From assembly GCA_963844255.1 (NCBI GenBank), contig CAWJNP010000030.1:14208-78207 (forward strand): a DNA stretch of 64,000 bases. Reading direction: 5' to 3'. This document shows, one piece after another, positions 23,687 through 32,703 of this stretch. Below the pieces are notes generated by a model. That model had not been told where the DNA came from. It did not search any database and saw only the letters and a program-made list of their open reading frames with translations. Source of the stretch: SZAS-79 sp963844255. Lineage in GTDB: Bacteria; Pseudomonadota; Gammaproteobacteria; Burkholderiales; SG8-39. The translations under genes were made by a program, and so were the position numbers. How positions within the stretch are numbered: position 1 is the first letter of the stretch; each line of letters begins with the position of its first letter.

Positions 23687-24799
23687 ATGAGCGAGGTCAG
23701 CCCGGCACAGCTTGTGCCCTACGTTTCAGGTGGCGCATTCGTCCTCGCGTTCATCTTCGGCGCGGTGGGTGCAAAGACGAACTTCTGCACCATGGGTGCG
23801 GTGTCCGACTGGGTGAACATGGGCGACACGAGCCGCCTGCGCATGTGGCTGCTCGCGATCGCCGTCGCGATCCTCGGCGCCAATGCGCTCCATCTCGCCG
23901 GTCTGGTTGACCTGTCCAAATCGATCTACCAGGCACCGCGTTTCACCTGGCTGTCCTATCTGGTCGGCGGCGGACTGTTCGGGGTCGGCATGACGCTGGG
24001 CTCGGGTTGCGGCTCAAAGACCCTGATCCGCATCGGCGGCGGCAATCTGAAATCGGTCGTGGTCTTCATGTTTCTCGGCGTCGCCGCGTACATGACCCTG
24101 CGCGGCCTGTTTGGCGCCTTCCGGGTTGGCGTGCTCGAAGCCGCCTCCATCACACTGGCCGGAAACCAGGACCTGCCGGCGATCTTCGTGCGGCTGCTGG
24201 GCGGCGAATTGAAGACCTGGATCCTCGCCATCAGCCTCCTTTTCGGCGTCGGACTCATTGCCTTCGTCTACGCATCGAAGGACGTGCGTGAGAATTTCGA
24301 CTTCACACTGGGTGGCGTCGTCGTCGGTCTGGTGATCGTCGCCGGCTGGTACGTCAGCGGCAAGATCGGCTTTGTCGCGGAAGATCCGAAGACGCTCGAA
24401 GAGGTGTTCGTCGCCACGAACACGGGACGCATGGAGTCGTTCTCGTTCGTAGCCCCGATGGCATTCACGCTCGAATATCTGATGCTCTGGACCGACACCT
24501 CGCGGATCATCACCTTCGGCATCGCCTCGGCAGCCGGCGTGGTGGCAGGTTCGGCCGCGTACGCGCTCGCCACCCGCACGTTTCGCTGGGAGACTTTTGC
24601 CAGTGCAGAGGACACGGTGAACCACATGGTCGGCGGCGTGCTCATGGGGTTCGGCGGGATAACCGCGCTCGGCTGTACGGTAGGCCAGGGAATCACGGGT
24701 TTCTCCACCCTGGCGCTGGGCTCGATCATCACCTTTGCCGCAATCATCGCCGGCTCTGCAGCGACGATGAAATGGCAGTACTGGCGCATGATGCAGTAG
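23687..24799 (+). CDS. YeeE/YedE (TsuA-type) sulfur-compound transporter
   Basis: 370 residues, about ten membrane helices. Two half-repeats each carry the family's cysteine loops: GMTLGSGCGSKTLIRIGGGNL in the first half and GGITALGCTVGQGITGFS in the second. Members import thiosulfate or related sulfur compounds, with conserved Cys residues relaying the substrate through the pore. Co-transcribed with tusA. The exact substrate cannot be told. Confidence 0.9.
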   Translation: MSEVSPAQLVPYVSGGAFVLAFIFGAVGAKTNFCTMGAVSDWVNMGDTSRLRMWLLAIAVAILGANALHLAGLVDLSKSIYQAPRFTWLSYLVGGGLFGVGMTLGSGCGSKTLIRIGGGNLKSVVVFMFLGVAAYMTLRGLFGAFRVGVLEAASITLAGNQDLPAIFVRLLGGELKTWILAISLLFGVGLIAFVYASKDVRENFDFTLGGVVVGLVIVAGWYVSGKIGFVAEDPKTLEEVFVATNTGRMESFSFVAPMAFTLEYLMLWTDTSRIITFGIASAAGVVAGSAAYALATRTFRWETFASAEDTVNHMVGGVLMGFGGITALGCTVGQGITGFSTLALGSIITFAAIIAGSAATMKWQYWRMMQ

Positions 24800-24829
24800 G
24801 GCTGCCGGCGCGGCTTATACTGCGCCGCA

Positions 24830-26221
24830 ATGACTTACGCGCACAGCGTCGGCGGCGTCACCTGGCGATTCGCCGACCTCAAGAACCTGCTGGCAAAGGC
24901 AACACCCCTGCGCTCGGGCGACGTGCTCGCGGGTATTGCGGCGGGGAGTGCCGAAGAGCGCATGGCGGCGCGCATGGCGCTGGCCGAACTCCCGCTCTCC
25001 CGGTTGCTCTCCGAGGCCGTGGTGCCCTACGAGGACGACGAAGTCACCCGGCTGATCATGGACAGCCACGACCGCGCAGCGTTTGCGCCGGTCGCGCACC
25101 GGACGGTCGGCGATTTCCGGGACTGGCTGCTCTCGGACGACACGGATTCGGCCACCCTCGCCGCGCTCGCGCCCGGTCTCACGCCGGAAATGGCGGCGGC
25201 AGTATCGAAGCTCATGCGCAACCAGGACCTGATCCTCGTTGCAAGGAAGTGCCGCGTGACCACGCGCTTTCGCAACACCATCGGACTGCCCGGCCGGCTC
25301 GCGGTGCGCATCCAGCCCAACCATCCGACCGACGACGCGCGCGGCATCGCCGCCTCGATGCTCGACGGCCTGCTCTACGGCTGCGGCGACGCGGTGATCG
25401 GCATCAATCCCGCGGGCGACGGACTGCCGGCCTTCATGACTTTATGGCGCATGCTCGATGAACTCATCCGCCGCTTCGAGATTCCCACCCAGTCCTGCGT
25501 GCTGACCCATGTGACCAACCAGATCCGCGGCATCGAAGCAGGTGCGCCGGTGGACCTGGTGTTCCAGTCGATTGCCGGCACCCAGAAGGCCAACGAAAGC
25601 TTTGGCATCGACCTCGGCCTGCTGTCCGAAGCGCGTGCCGCCGCGCTGTCTCTCGAGCGCGGCACCCTCGGGGACAACGTGATGTATTTCGAGACCGGCC
25701 AGGGCAGCGCACTCTCGGCTGATGCGCACCACGCTGTCGACCAGCAGACCCTGGAGGCGCGCGCCTACGGCGTGGCGCGGCACTTCAAGCCCCTGCTCAC
25801 CAACAGCGTGGTTGGCTTCATCGGCCCGGAGTATCTGTACGACGCCAAGCAGATCATCCGCGCGGGGCTGGAGGATCATTTCTGCGGCAAGCTGCTCGGC
25901 GTGCCGCTCGGGGTGGACGTCTGCTACACGAATCATGCCGAGGCCGACCAGGACGACATGGATACGCTGCTCACGTTGCTCGGCGCCGCGGGCGTGAGTT
26001 TCATCATGGGCGTGCCCGGCAGCGACGACGTGATGCTCAACTACCAGAGCACCTCGTTCCACGACGCGCTGTACCTGCGCAACGTGCTGGGCCTGAAGCG
26101 CGCACCGGAGTTCGAGGCATGGCTGGAGAAAATGCAGCTGATCGACGCGGCGGGCATGCTGCTGCCGCATGGCGATTCAAACCGGCTCCTCGCAGCGGCC
26201 GCGGAACTCCACGGAAAATGA
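24830..26221 (+). CDS. eutB: Ethanolamine ammonia-lyase large subunit
   Basis: 463 residues, the usual EutB length. Adenosylcobalamin-dependent cleavage of ethanolamine to acetaldehyde and ammonia. The TIM-barrel sequence QPNHPTDDARGIAASMLDGLLYGCGDAVIGINPA and the C-terminal GVPLGVDVCYTNHAEADQDDMDTLLTLL are strongly conserved. It overlaps eutC by four bases (ATGA). No microcompartment genes are nearby, so this is the simple cytosolic form found in many betaproteobacteria. Confidence 0.95.
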   Translation: MTYAHSVGGVTWRFADLKNLLAKATPLRSGDVLAGIAAGSAEERMAARMALAELPLSRLLSEAVVPYEDDEVTRLIMDSHDRAAFAPVAHRTVGDFRDWLLSDDTDSATLAALAPGLTPEMAAAVSKLMRNQDLILVARKCRVTTRFRNTIGLPGRLAVRIQPNHPTDDARGIAASMLDGLLYGCGDAVIGINPAGDGLPAFMTLWRMLDELIRRFEIPTQSCVLTHVTNQIRGIEAGAPVDLVFQSIAGTQKANESFGIDLGLLSEARAAALSLERGTLGDNVMYFETGQGSALSADAHHAVDQQTLEARAYGVARHFKPLLTNSVVGFIGPEYLYDAKQIIRAGLEDHFCGKLLGVPLGVDVCYTNHAEADQDDMDTLLTLLGAAGVSFIMGVPGSDDVMLNYQSTSFHDALYLRNVLGLKRAPEFEAWLEKMQLIDAAGMLLPHGDSNRLLAAAAELHGK

Positions 26222-27015
26222 GCGACGAGCGTCCCGTTCCGACAGACCCCTGGGCCGCGCTGCGCCGCTACACGCCCGCGCGCATCGCGCTCGGGCGCGC
26301 CGGGCCGGGTTGGCCGACGCGCGAGGTGCTGGCCTTCGGGCTCGCGCACGCGCGGGCGCGCGACGCCGTGCACCAGCCGCTCGACGCGGAGGCGCTCGAA
26401 GCCGAGCTGCGCCGCGCGGACTACGCGCCCCTGCGCGTGCACAGTGCAGCGTGCGATCGCGCGACCTTCCTCACGCGTCCCGACCTGGGGCGCAGGCTGG
26501 ACGCGGCCAGCGCCGCACAGCTGGATGCCTCGCGCGGCGTGCCCGAGCTGATCGTCTCAGTGCAAGACGGCCTCTCGGCACTGGCGGTGCAAAGGCATGT
26601 GCCGCGCTGCTCGCGGCCCTGTGCGCGGTCTCACCCCGATGGACCAGCGTGCCGGTCGTCATCGCCCTGCAGGGCAGCGTCGCGCTCGGCGACGAGATCG
26701 GCGAGCGCCTCGGCGCAAGATTCGTCGTCGTGCTGATCGGCGAGCGTCCGGGCCTGTCCTCGCCCGACAGTCTGGGGGCCTACCTCACCCACGCACCGCG
26801 GGTCGGACGCACCGATGCCGAGCGCAACTGCGTGTCCAACATCCGCCCCGAAGGACTGAACTACTGCGTCCGCCGCGGCGAAAATCGACTGGCTGGTGGG
26901 CGAGGGACTGCGGCGCGGCGTCACCGGCGTGGCGCTCAAGGACGAGAGTGAATGTATCGGTATCGATACACAAACCACCCTGAGCGCCGCTCCAGGAGCG
27001 GGGTTCAGTAAATAA
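26218..27015 (+). pseudogene. eutC: Ethanolamine ammonia-lyase small subunit, with two apparent frameshifts
   Basis: Three pieces of EutC lie in order. Frame 1 starts at 26218 (MSDERPVPTDPWAALRRYTPARIALGRAG to VSVQDGLSALAVQRH). A second frame runs from about 26603 (AALLAALCAVSPRW to NIRPEGLNYCV). From about 26872 frame 1 resumes (AAKIDWLVGEGLRRGVTGVALKDES). One missing base near 26602 and one extra C near 26871 explain this, each restoring a good EutC match. Because the changes compensate and the protein is otherwise conserved, sequencing error is likely; real inactivation cannot be excluded. The restored frame ends at 27015 with a 21-residue tail that includes the palindrome at 26953. Confidence 0.8.
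26953..26970. repeat. Second copy of the TGTATCG palindrome (one mismatch)
   Basis: TGTATCGGTATCGATACA matches the perfect palindrome at 10483-10500 in 17 of 18 positions. It lies within the last codons of the eutC frame, next to the convergent tautomerase gene. Confidence 0.55.
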
Positions 27016-27025
27016 ATGTTTTAAA

Positions 27026-27214
27026 TTACTTGGGGTCGGAGGCCAGCTTTCCGCCGCTTGCCCAGTCGGATTTCTTGACGTCCTCGAAGATGATGTCGAC
27101 CGATTCCGGCGGGCACTTCAGGGTGCGCGCGGCCTCCGCGGTGACCGCGACGACGAACTCGCGCTTCTGCTCAACGGTGCGGCCTTCGAACAGGCTGACA
27201 TGGATCAGGGGCAT
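27026..27214 (-). CDS. 4-oxalocrotonate tautomerase family protein
   Basis: 62 residues. After Met removal the N-terminal residue is Pro (MPLIHVSLFEGRTVEQKREFV), the catalytic base of the 4-OT family. PPESVDIIFEDVKKSDWASGGKL is the conserved second half. Small hexameric enzymes of this type isomerise unsaturated keto-acids; many have no assigned substrate. Divergent from the SDR gene. Confidence 0.88.
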   Translation of the reverse strand: MPLIHVSLFEGRTVEQKREFVVAVTAEAARTLKCPPESVDIIFEDVKKSDWASGGKLASDPK

Positions 27215-27348
27215 CTGGATCTCCTTTGCGGTTTCCAAGTTTGGGCGCACAGCGTAGCGCAGTGCGTACTGTGTGTGGGCCTCGTTTTGCAGCCCGGGGG
27301 TGTACGATCCCTGTCTGCACAATGCAGCATGAATTCAGGGGACAAGAC

Positions 27349-28122
27349 ATGGCGTACAAGGCATTCGACCTGACTGGAAAGGTGGCACTGGTCACCGGCG
27401 GCAACAGCGGCATCGGCCTGGGCATGGCGGAAGCGGTGGCCGAGGCCGGCGCGGACGTGGCGATCTGGGGCACCAATGCTGCAAAGAACGAGACCGCGCG
27501 CGCGCAACTGGAAAAGACCGGACGAAAGATCCTCGCACTGGAATGCGATGTCGGTGACGAGAAGGCGGTCGATGCCGCATTCGCCGAGACGGTCGCAAAA
27601 CTCGGCCGGGTCGATGGTTGTTTTGCCAATGCCGGCGTGAGTGGGCGCGGCAACCATTCGTTTGCCGACATGACCAGCGAAGAATGGCACCGTGTGCTGC
27701 GCGTAAACCTCGATGGCGCGTTCTATACGTTTCGCGCCGCGACCCGCCACATGATCGCCCGCGGCGGTGGCGGATCGCTGGCAGGCACGGCATCGCTTGC
27801 GGCGATCGAGGGCGCCGCACGCAGTGAGCACTACGGCGCGACCAAGGGCGGCATGATCTCCATGGTGCGCGGCCTGGCGGTCGAACTCGCGCGCCACGGC
27901 ATCCGCGCGAATTCGATCCTGCCCGGCTGGATCGAGACCAACATGACGGCCAACGCGGTGGCCAACGAAAAATTCCGCAACAACGTGTTGCCGCGCATCC
28001 CCGTGCGCCGCTGGGGCACGGGCGCCGACTTCGGCGGGATCGCCGTCTACCTCATGAGTTCGGCCTCGAGCTATCACACCGGCGACACCTTCCTGATCGA
28101 CGGCGGCTACGCGTTGTTCTAG
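27349..28122 (+). CDS. Short-chain dehydrogenase/reductase
   Basis: 257 residues, classical SDR. Cofactor motif VTGGNSGIGLGMAEAVAEAG, structural FANAGVSG, and active-site YGATKGG (Tyr-x3-Lys) with Ser in TASLAAIEG. The acidic residue expected after beta-2 for NAD is replaced by GTNAAKN, suggesting NADP or uncertain preference. Followed three bases later by the ornithine cyclodeaminase-family gene, so probably one transcript. Substrate unknown. Confidence 0.9.
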   Translation: MAYKAFDLTGKVALVTGGNSGIGLGMAEAVAEAGADVAIWGTNAAKNETARAQLEKTGRKILALECDVGDEKAVDAAFAETVAKLGRVDGCFANAGVSGRGNHSFADMTSEEWHRVLRVNLDGAFYTFRAATRHMIARGGGGSLAGTASLAAIEGAARSEHYGATKGGMISMVRGLAVELARHGIRANSILPGWIETNMTANAVANEKFRNNVLPRIPVRRWGTGADFGGIAVYLMSSASSYHTGDTFLIDGGYALF

Positions 28123-28124
28123 GC

Positions 28125-29093
28125 ATGGCCGACGAGATCCTGTATCTCAGCGAAGCCCAGGTGGCCGACACCGGGGTATCGCTTCCCCGGCTGCGCGAAC
28201 TTGTTGCAGAGGCGTTCGCGGCCAAGGCGCGCGGCAGCGCCGAAGCTGCATCCAAGTCGGTGCTGCTGCTCGCGCCGGGGCATCTCTTCCAGGCCAAGCC
28301 CGGCGTGCTGCGCGACGCTGGCGTTGCGGGGGTGAAGTGGTTCGGGCTGATTCCCAGCGCGCAGACCAGCGGGCCGACGATCTGCAGCCTGATCCTGCTC
28401 TCGGACGTCGTCACCGGCAGGCCGCTGGCCATCATGGGCGGCAACGGCATCACCGCGACGCGTACCGCGGCAATGAGCGCGATCGCCGCGCAGTTTCTGG
28501 CGCGCGCCGACAGCCGTACGATCGGATTCGTCGGTTGCGGGGTTCAGGCGGCAAGCCACCTTGACGCACTGCGCCTCGTCCTGCCGCGCCTCGACACCGT
28601 CGTTGCCTGCAGCCGTACACGCGCGAGTGCCGGGCGGTTTGCGGACTACGCGCGCGCGCAGGGAATGCAGGCACGCGTGGTGGTCGAGCCGCGCGCCGCG
28701 GTCGAGGGTCTGGACGTCGTCGTCACCACCGTGCCCGAAGGTGCGCAAGTGCTCGAGTTCCTCGACCCGGCATGGCTTGCGCCGGGTGCGTTTGCCGCCG
28801 CGGTCGATCTGGGGCGTTCGTGGGACCGCCGCGGATTCGGCGACCTCGACATCCTTGCGACCGACGATCACGCGCAGACGCGCGTGCTGGCCGGGACCGG
28901 CCGGATGCCGTTTGGCGGTCCGTACGCGGCCGATCTCGCGGACATGGCCTCGAACGCCTGGACCGGCCGGACCTCGCCGGCGCAGCGCACGATGTTTCTC
29001 TTCTCGGGCCACGCTCTGGCCGACCTGGCCGCGGCGCAGGCGGTGTACGAGGCGGCGATGGCGAACAATCTCGGCACGCGTCTGCCGCTCTAG
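28125..29093 (+). CDS. Ornithine cyclodeaminase / mu-crystallin family protein
   Basis: 322 residues. N-terminal substrate half, then a Rossmann domain with TIGFVGCGVQAASHLDALRLVLP (NAD-binding). Family members include ornithine cyclodeaminase, alanine dehydrogenase and ketimine reductases. The actual substrate cannot be inferred. It is in a likely operon SDR, this gene, 131-residue protein. Confidence 0.88.
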   Translation: MADEILYLSEAQVADTGVSLPRLRELVAEAFAAKARGSAEAASKSVLLLAPGHLFQAKPGVLRDAGVAGVKWFGLIPSAQTSGPTICSLILLSDVVTGRPLAIMGGNGITATRTAAMSAIAAQFLARADSRTIGFVGCGVQAASHLDALRLVLPRLDTVVACSRTRASAGRFADYARAQGMQARVVVEPRAAVEGLDVVVTTVPEGAQVLEFLDPAWLAPGAFAAAVDLGRSWDRRGFGDLDILATDDHAQTRVLAGTGRMPFGGPYAADLADMASNAWTGRTSPAQRTMFLFSGHALADLAAAQAVYEAAMANNLGTRLPL

Positions 29094-29102
29094 GGATCGC
29101 AC

Positions 29103-29498
29103 ATGTACAAGGCCGTCGTCGCCGAAGGCACAAGGACCCGCGTGGTTGCGATGGATTCGATCACGCTCGTGGGCGTGGAAGACGAAGGCGCGATCGTCGT
29201 CTCGGGTTCGCATGGCGGCACCAGTTCGGGCGAGATCGCCCTTGAAATCCCGCTTGCGGCCGTGTTCTTCAACGACGCCGGCATCGGCAAGGACGACGCG
29301 GGTGTCGCCGCACTGGCCATGCTGCAGGCGCGCGGTATCGCGGCGGGCACCGTGGCGCATACCAGCGCACGCATCGGCGATGCGCAGGACATCTGGGCGC
29401 ACGGCGTAATCTCGCGGGTCAACGCGGCGGCTGCGGCGCTGGGTTGCGTACCCGGGAAACCCTTGCGCGAGACGCTCGCTGCGCTGGTCTCAGGCTGA
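29103..29498 (+). CDS. Conserved protein of unknown function
   Basis: 131 residues. Glycine-rich VSGSHGGTSSGEIALEIPLAAVFFNDAGIGKDDAGVAALAMLQARG resembles a nucleotide- or phosphate-binding alpha/beta domain. No signal peptide or membrane helix. Nine bases downstream of the cyclodeaminase-family gene. No family name recognised. Confidence 0.75.
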   Translation: MYKAVVAEGTRTRVVAMDSITLVGVEDEGAIVVSGSHGGTSSGEIALEIPLAAVFFNDAGIGKDDAGVAALAMLQARGIAAGTVAHTSARIGDAQDIWAHGVISRVNAAAAALGCVPGKPLRETLAALVSG

Positions 29499-30731
29499 AG
29501 ACGCCCCGCGTTTCGGCAGCGCAGGACGCCTGGCCAGCAGAAAGAAGAGCGATCCGAGTCCGGCCATGACCGCGAGCACCGTGAACCCGAGGCGGTAGTT
29601 GCCGGTGTAGTCGGCAAACACACCGGCGATGACCGGCCCACCGATCTGGCCGAGGACGATGATCATCGACGAGAGGCCGAGGATCATGCCGATCGAGCGG
29701 CGTCCGAAGTAGTCGGCGCGGATCGCCTGCATCATCGGCCCGCGCAGGCCCCATGCCCCGCCGTGCAATACCGCAAACGCGACCAGCATGGCGTTGCCGC
29801 TGGCGTAGGTGAGCATCAGCAGGCCGCTGGCGTGCATCAGCATGCAGGCGGCGGCGATGAGGCGCTTCTCGAAACGGTCGCCGATCGCCCAACCCACCAG
29901 CACCCCGCCGATCTGCGACACCGTCATCAGCGTAATGAAGAGGGATGCCTGCGCGAGCGTATACCCGAGCCCTTCCTTCATGTGGGTGATGGCGTGCACG
30001 CTGACCGCATACACCACGATCAGCGCGAACCCGTGGCCGAACGACAACAGCCAGAATGCCCGGGTGCGCAGCGCCTCGCGCGCGCTGAACTCGCGCTGGC
30101 CGGGCGCATCGGCCTCCGCCGTGCCGTCGCTCGCCACCGGCAGGCCATCGATGGTTTCGCCCTTGTCCTCGGGACGGCGCACGAAGATGCGCGCCAGCGG
30201 CCAGCCGACCACGATCGCCAGCACGCCCGAGCCGAACGCAGTCGCGCGCCAGCCGTAGACCTGCATCGCACCGGCCACCAGCGGCACGAACACGCCGCCG
30301 AAGGCCAGGCCCAGCGAGAGGATCGACAGGGCCCGGGCGCGGAATTTCTCGAACCAGTAGATCACCGCCACATTGATAGGAAAGAAGCCGCACAGGCTGG
30401 AGCCGAGCGCGATCACAAGGAAGGCGCCGTAAAAGCCGACCAGGGTATCGATCTGGGAGAGCAGCATGAAGCCCGCGCCAAAGGTCACGATGCCGATGCG
30501 GATCATGCCCTGCGGTCCGAAACGGTCGATGATCCAGCCAAGCACCGGGCCGAGCACGGCGGCCTCCATGGGCTGCAGCGCGGCTGCGCCGGAGAGCGCG
30601 GTCTTGCTCCAGCCGAATTCCTCGATGAGGATCGCAAAATAGGCGCCGAACGCCTGGTGCAGCAGGCCCGCCTGAAGGAACTGGATGCCGCCGCCTGCGG
30701 CGACCATCCGCCAGCCGTAGAATATTTTCAT
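29490..30731 (-). CDS. Major facilitator superfamily transporter
   Basis: 413 residues with about twelve membrane helices. The N-terminus KIFYGWRMVAAGGGIQFLQAGLLHQAFGAYFAILIEEFGWSK and the loop GWIIDRFGPQGMIRIG (MFS motif A-like) resemble the oxalate/formate and monocarboxylate transporter group. Its end overlaps the convergent 131-residue gene by nine bases. Substrate unknown. Confidence 0.9.
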   Translation of the reverse strand: MKIFYGWRMVAAGGGIQFLQAGLLHQAFGAYFAILIEEFGWSKTALSGAAALQPMEAAVLGPVLGWIIDRFGPQGMIRIGIVTFGAGFMLLSQIDTLVGFYGAFLVIALGSSLCGFFPINVAVIYWFEKFRARALSILSLGLAFGGVFVPLVAGAMQVYGWRATAFGSGVLAIVVGWPLARIFVRRPEDKGETIDGLPVASDGTAEADAPGQREFSAREALRTRAFWLLSFGHGFALIVVYAVSVHAITHMKEGLGYTLAQASLFITLMTVSQIGGVLVGWAIGDRFEKRLIAAACMLMHASGLLMLTYASGNAMLVAFAVLHGGAWGLRGPMMQAIRADYFGRRSIGMILGLSSMIIVLGQIGGPVIAGVFADYTGNYRLGFTVLAVMAGLGSLFFLLARRPALPKRGASSA

Positions 30732-30828
30732 GGGATTGGTGGCAGGATAGCGCAGGCGCTGCCGATCCGAACCGACTGGTTCGCTGGCGGCTCGCTGGTC
30801 ACGACGAAAACTTCAAGGAGACCCACCT

Positions 30829-31065
30829 ATGCCCGCAGAAGAGAACAGGACCCGCGTCACTATCCTCACCGGCAGTCACCGGATCAAGGGCTATATCGAC
30901 CTGCTGCCCGGCGCCCGGCTGACGGATTTCATCGTCGAGGCCAAGAGCTTCGTTGCCGTCACCGACGCCGAGGTCTGGGAGCTGCATCTGGGCGGCCGGC
31001 AGGTGCTGGCTGCGGACTTCATCGACGTGAGCCGGGACCATATCCAGATCATCACACCGGGCTGA
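30829..31065 (+). CDS. Small conserved protein (DUF6812-like)
   Basis: 78 residues. RVTILTGSHRIKGYIDLLPGARLTDFIVEAKSFVAVTDAEVW reads as an Sm-like or small beta-barrel fold with a GARLTD turn, a pattern seen in short uncharacterised proteins. AAGGAGA lies upstream of the ATG. No functional clue from neighbours. Confidence 0.72.
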   Translation: MPAEENRTRVTILTGSHRIKGYIDLLPGARLTDFIVEAKSFVAVTDAEVWELHLGGRQVLAADFIDVSRDHIQIITPG

Positions 31066-31157
31066 TTTCGCAGTGCGGAAGCAGGCGCTGTCAGGAAAAC
31101 GGGCCTTGCGCCGACTTCTGTTACCTTACCGCCTCCCATGATCCGAGCACGCCCCGA

Positions 31158-32699
31158 ATGAGCACCCTCCAGGACCACTTGCGCGCCTTCACGCCCGCGG
31201 ATTTCCGCACCATCCGGCGTGGCATCGAAAAGGAAAGCCTGCGCGTGCTTCCGGACGGCAAGCTGTCTTCGCTGCCGCACCCGCCCGCGCTGGGTTCGGC
31301 GCTTACGCATCCCAGCATCACGACCGATTTCAGCGAATCGCAGCTCGAACTCATCACCGGCGTGCATGCGGGCGTCGAGTCCTGCCTGGAGGAACTGACC
31401 CGCATTCACCAGGTCGTGCAGCGCCAGCTTGGAGAAGAAATGCTCTGGTGCGCGAGCATGCCCTGCGGCCTGCCCGGCGACGACTGCATACCGATCGGAC
31501 GTTACGGCAGCTCAAATGTCGGCCGCGCGAAGACCGTGTACCGGCTGGGCCTGGCGCATCGCTACGGCCGGCGCATGCAGGCGATTTCGGGCATCCACTA
31601 CAACTTCTCCCTCGAAGGGATTGCCGATCCGAACGTCGCGTACTTTTCGCTGATCCGAAATTTTCGCCGCCATTCCTGGCTGCTGCTCTACCTGTTCGGC
31701 GCTTCGCCTTCGGTGTGCTCGAGCTTTGTCGCCGGCCGCCAGCACGAATTGGTCGAACTCAAGCCGGGCACCATGTACCGCCCCGGTGCCACGTCGTTGC
31801 GCATGGGGCCGCTGGGCTATCAGAGCGATGCGCAGGCTTCGCTGGCGGTGAGCTACAACAACCTGGAAAGCTACGCCGCCTCGCTGCAGACTGCGCTGAC
31901 CAAACCCTACCCCGACTACGAGAAAATCGGCATCCGCGAGCCCGGGGTGGCGGGAGACGGCGTGGACAGCTACCGACAGCTGGGCACCACGCTGCTGCAG
32001 ATCGAGAACGAGTTCTACGGCACGATCCGGCCCAAATGCGTGATCCGGCGCGGCGAGCGCCCGCTGCACGCCCTGCGCGAGCGCGGCGTCGAGTACGTGG
32101 AAGTGCGCCTCATGGATCTCAATCCGTTTGAGCCAATCGGTATCAACGCAACTACGATCCGCCTGCTCGACACCCTGCTCCTGCATTTCCTGCTGTCCGA
32201 CAGTCCGCCGGACACGCCAGAGGAGATCGCCGCCAACGGCCGCAACCAGCACCGCGTGGCCCTGCGCGGACGCGAACCCGGCCTTACGCTTGAGCGTCGC
32301 GGTGAGGAGGTGGGCCTTTCCGAATGGGCCGGACAACTGCTCGCCGAGTGCGCGCCGATTGCGGAAACGCTCGATGCCACCCACGGCGGTTCGGCCTATC
32401 GCGACGCGCTGGCCGGTGCGATCTCGGCCCTGCATGATCCCGCGCAACTGCCTTCCGCGCGGGTGTTGAAAGCAATGCACGAGGAGGCCGGCGATGTCTA
32501 CGTCCGTTTCGTGGTCGCGCAGTCGCGCCGCCATCGCGAAGCCATCGGGGCGCTGCCGCTCGATCCCGCGGTCGAAGCCGGATTCGCGCGCATGGCCGCA
32601 GAGTCGCTCGCAGCGCAGGCGCAGATCGAAGCGGAGGACACCATGCCCTTCGAGATCTACCGCCAGCAATACCTCTCGCCGCGGCGCCTGGAAGTGTAG
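31158..32699 (+). CDS. gshA: Glutamate-cysteine ligase (gamma-proteobacterial type)
   Basis: 513 residues, close to the E. coli GshA length (518). Catalyses the first step of glutathione synthesis in the cytoplasm. Features: RRGIEKESLRVLPDGKLS, TDFSESQLELITGVH, ISGIHYNFSLEG and YVEVRLMDLNPFEPIGI. Start MSTLQDHLRAFT at 31158. Glutathione is relevant to sulfane-sulfur handling, but no specific link is visible. Confidence 0.95.
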   Translation: MSTLQDHLRAFTPADFRTIRRGIEKESLRVLPDGKLSSLPHPPALGSALTHPSITTDFSESQLELITGVHAGVESCLEELTRIHQVVQRQLGEEMLWCASMPCGLPGDDCIPIGRYGSSNVGRAKTVYRLGLAHRYGRRMQAISGIHYNFSLEGIADPNVAYFSLIRNFRRHSWLLLYLFGASPSVCSSFVAGRQHELVELKPGTMYRPGATSLRMGPLGYQSDAQASLAVSYNNLESYAASLQTALTKPYPDYEKIGIREPGVAGDGVDSYRQLGTTLLQIENEFYGTIRPKCVIRRGERPLHALRERGVEYVEVRLMDLNPFEPIGINATTIRLLDTLLLHFLLSDSPPDTPEEIAANGRNQHRVALRGREPGLTLERRGEEVGLSEWAGQLLAECAPIAETLDATHGGSAYRDALAGAISALHDPAQLPSARVLKAMHEEAGDVYVRFVVAQSRRHREAIGALPLDPAVEAGFARMAAESLAAQAQIEAEDTMPFEIYRQQYLSPRRLEV

Positions 32700-32703
32700 G
32701 GTT

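Noticed and set aside
29763..31157. Long N-terminal extension of gshA
   Set aside because: The frame upstream of MSTLQDHLRAFT is the antisense of the MFS transporter and passes through another gene; GshA length is normal from 31158.
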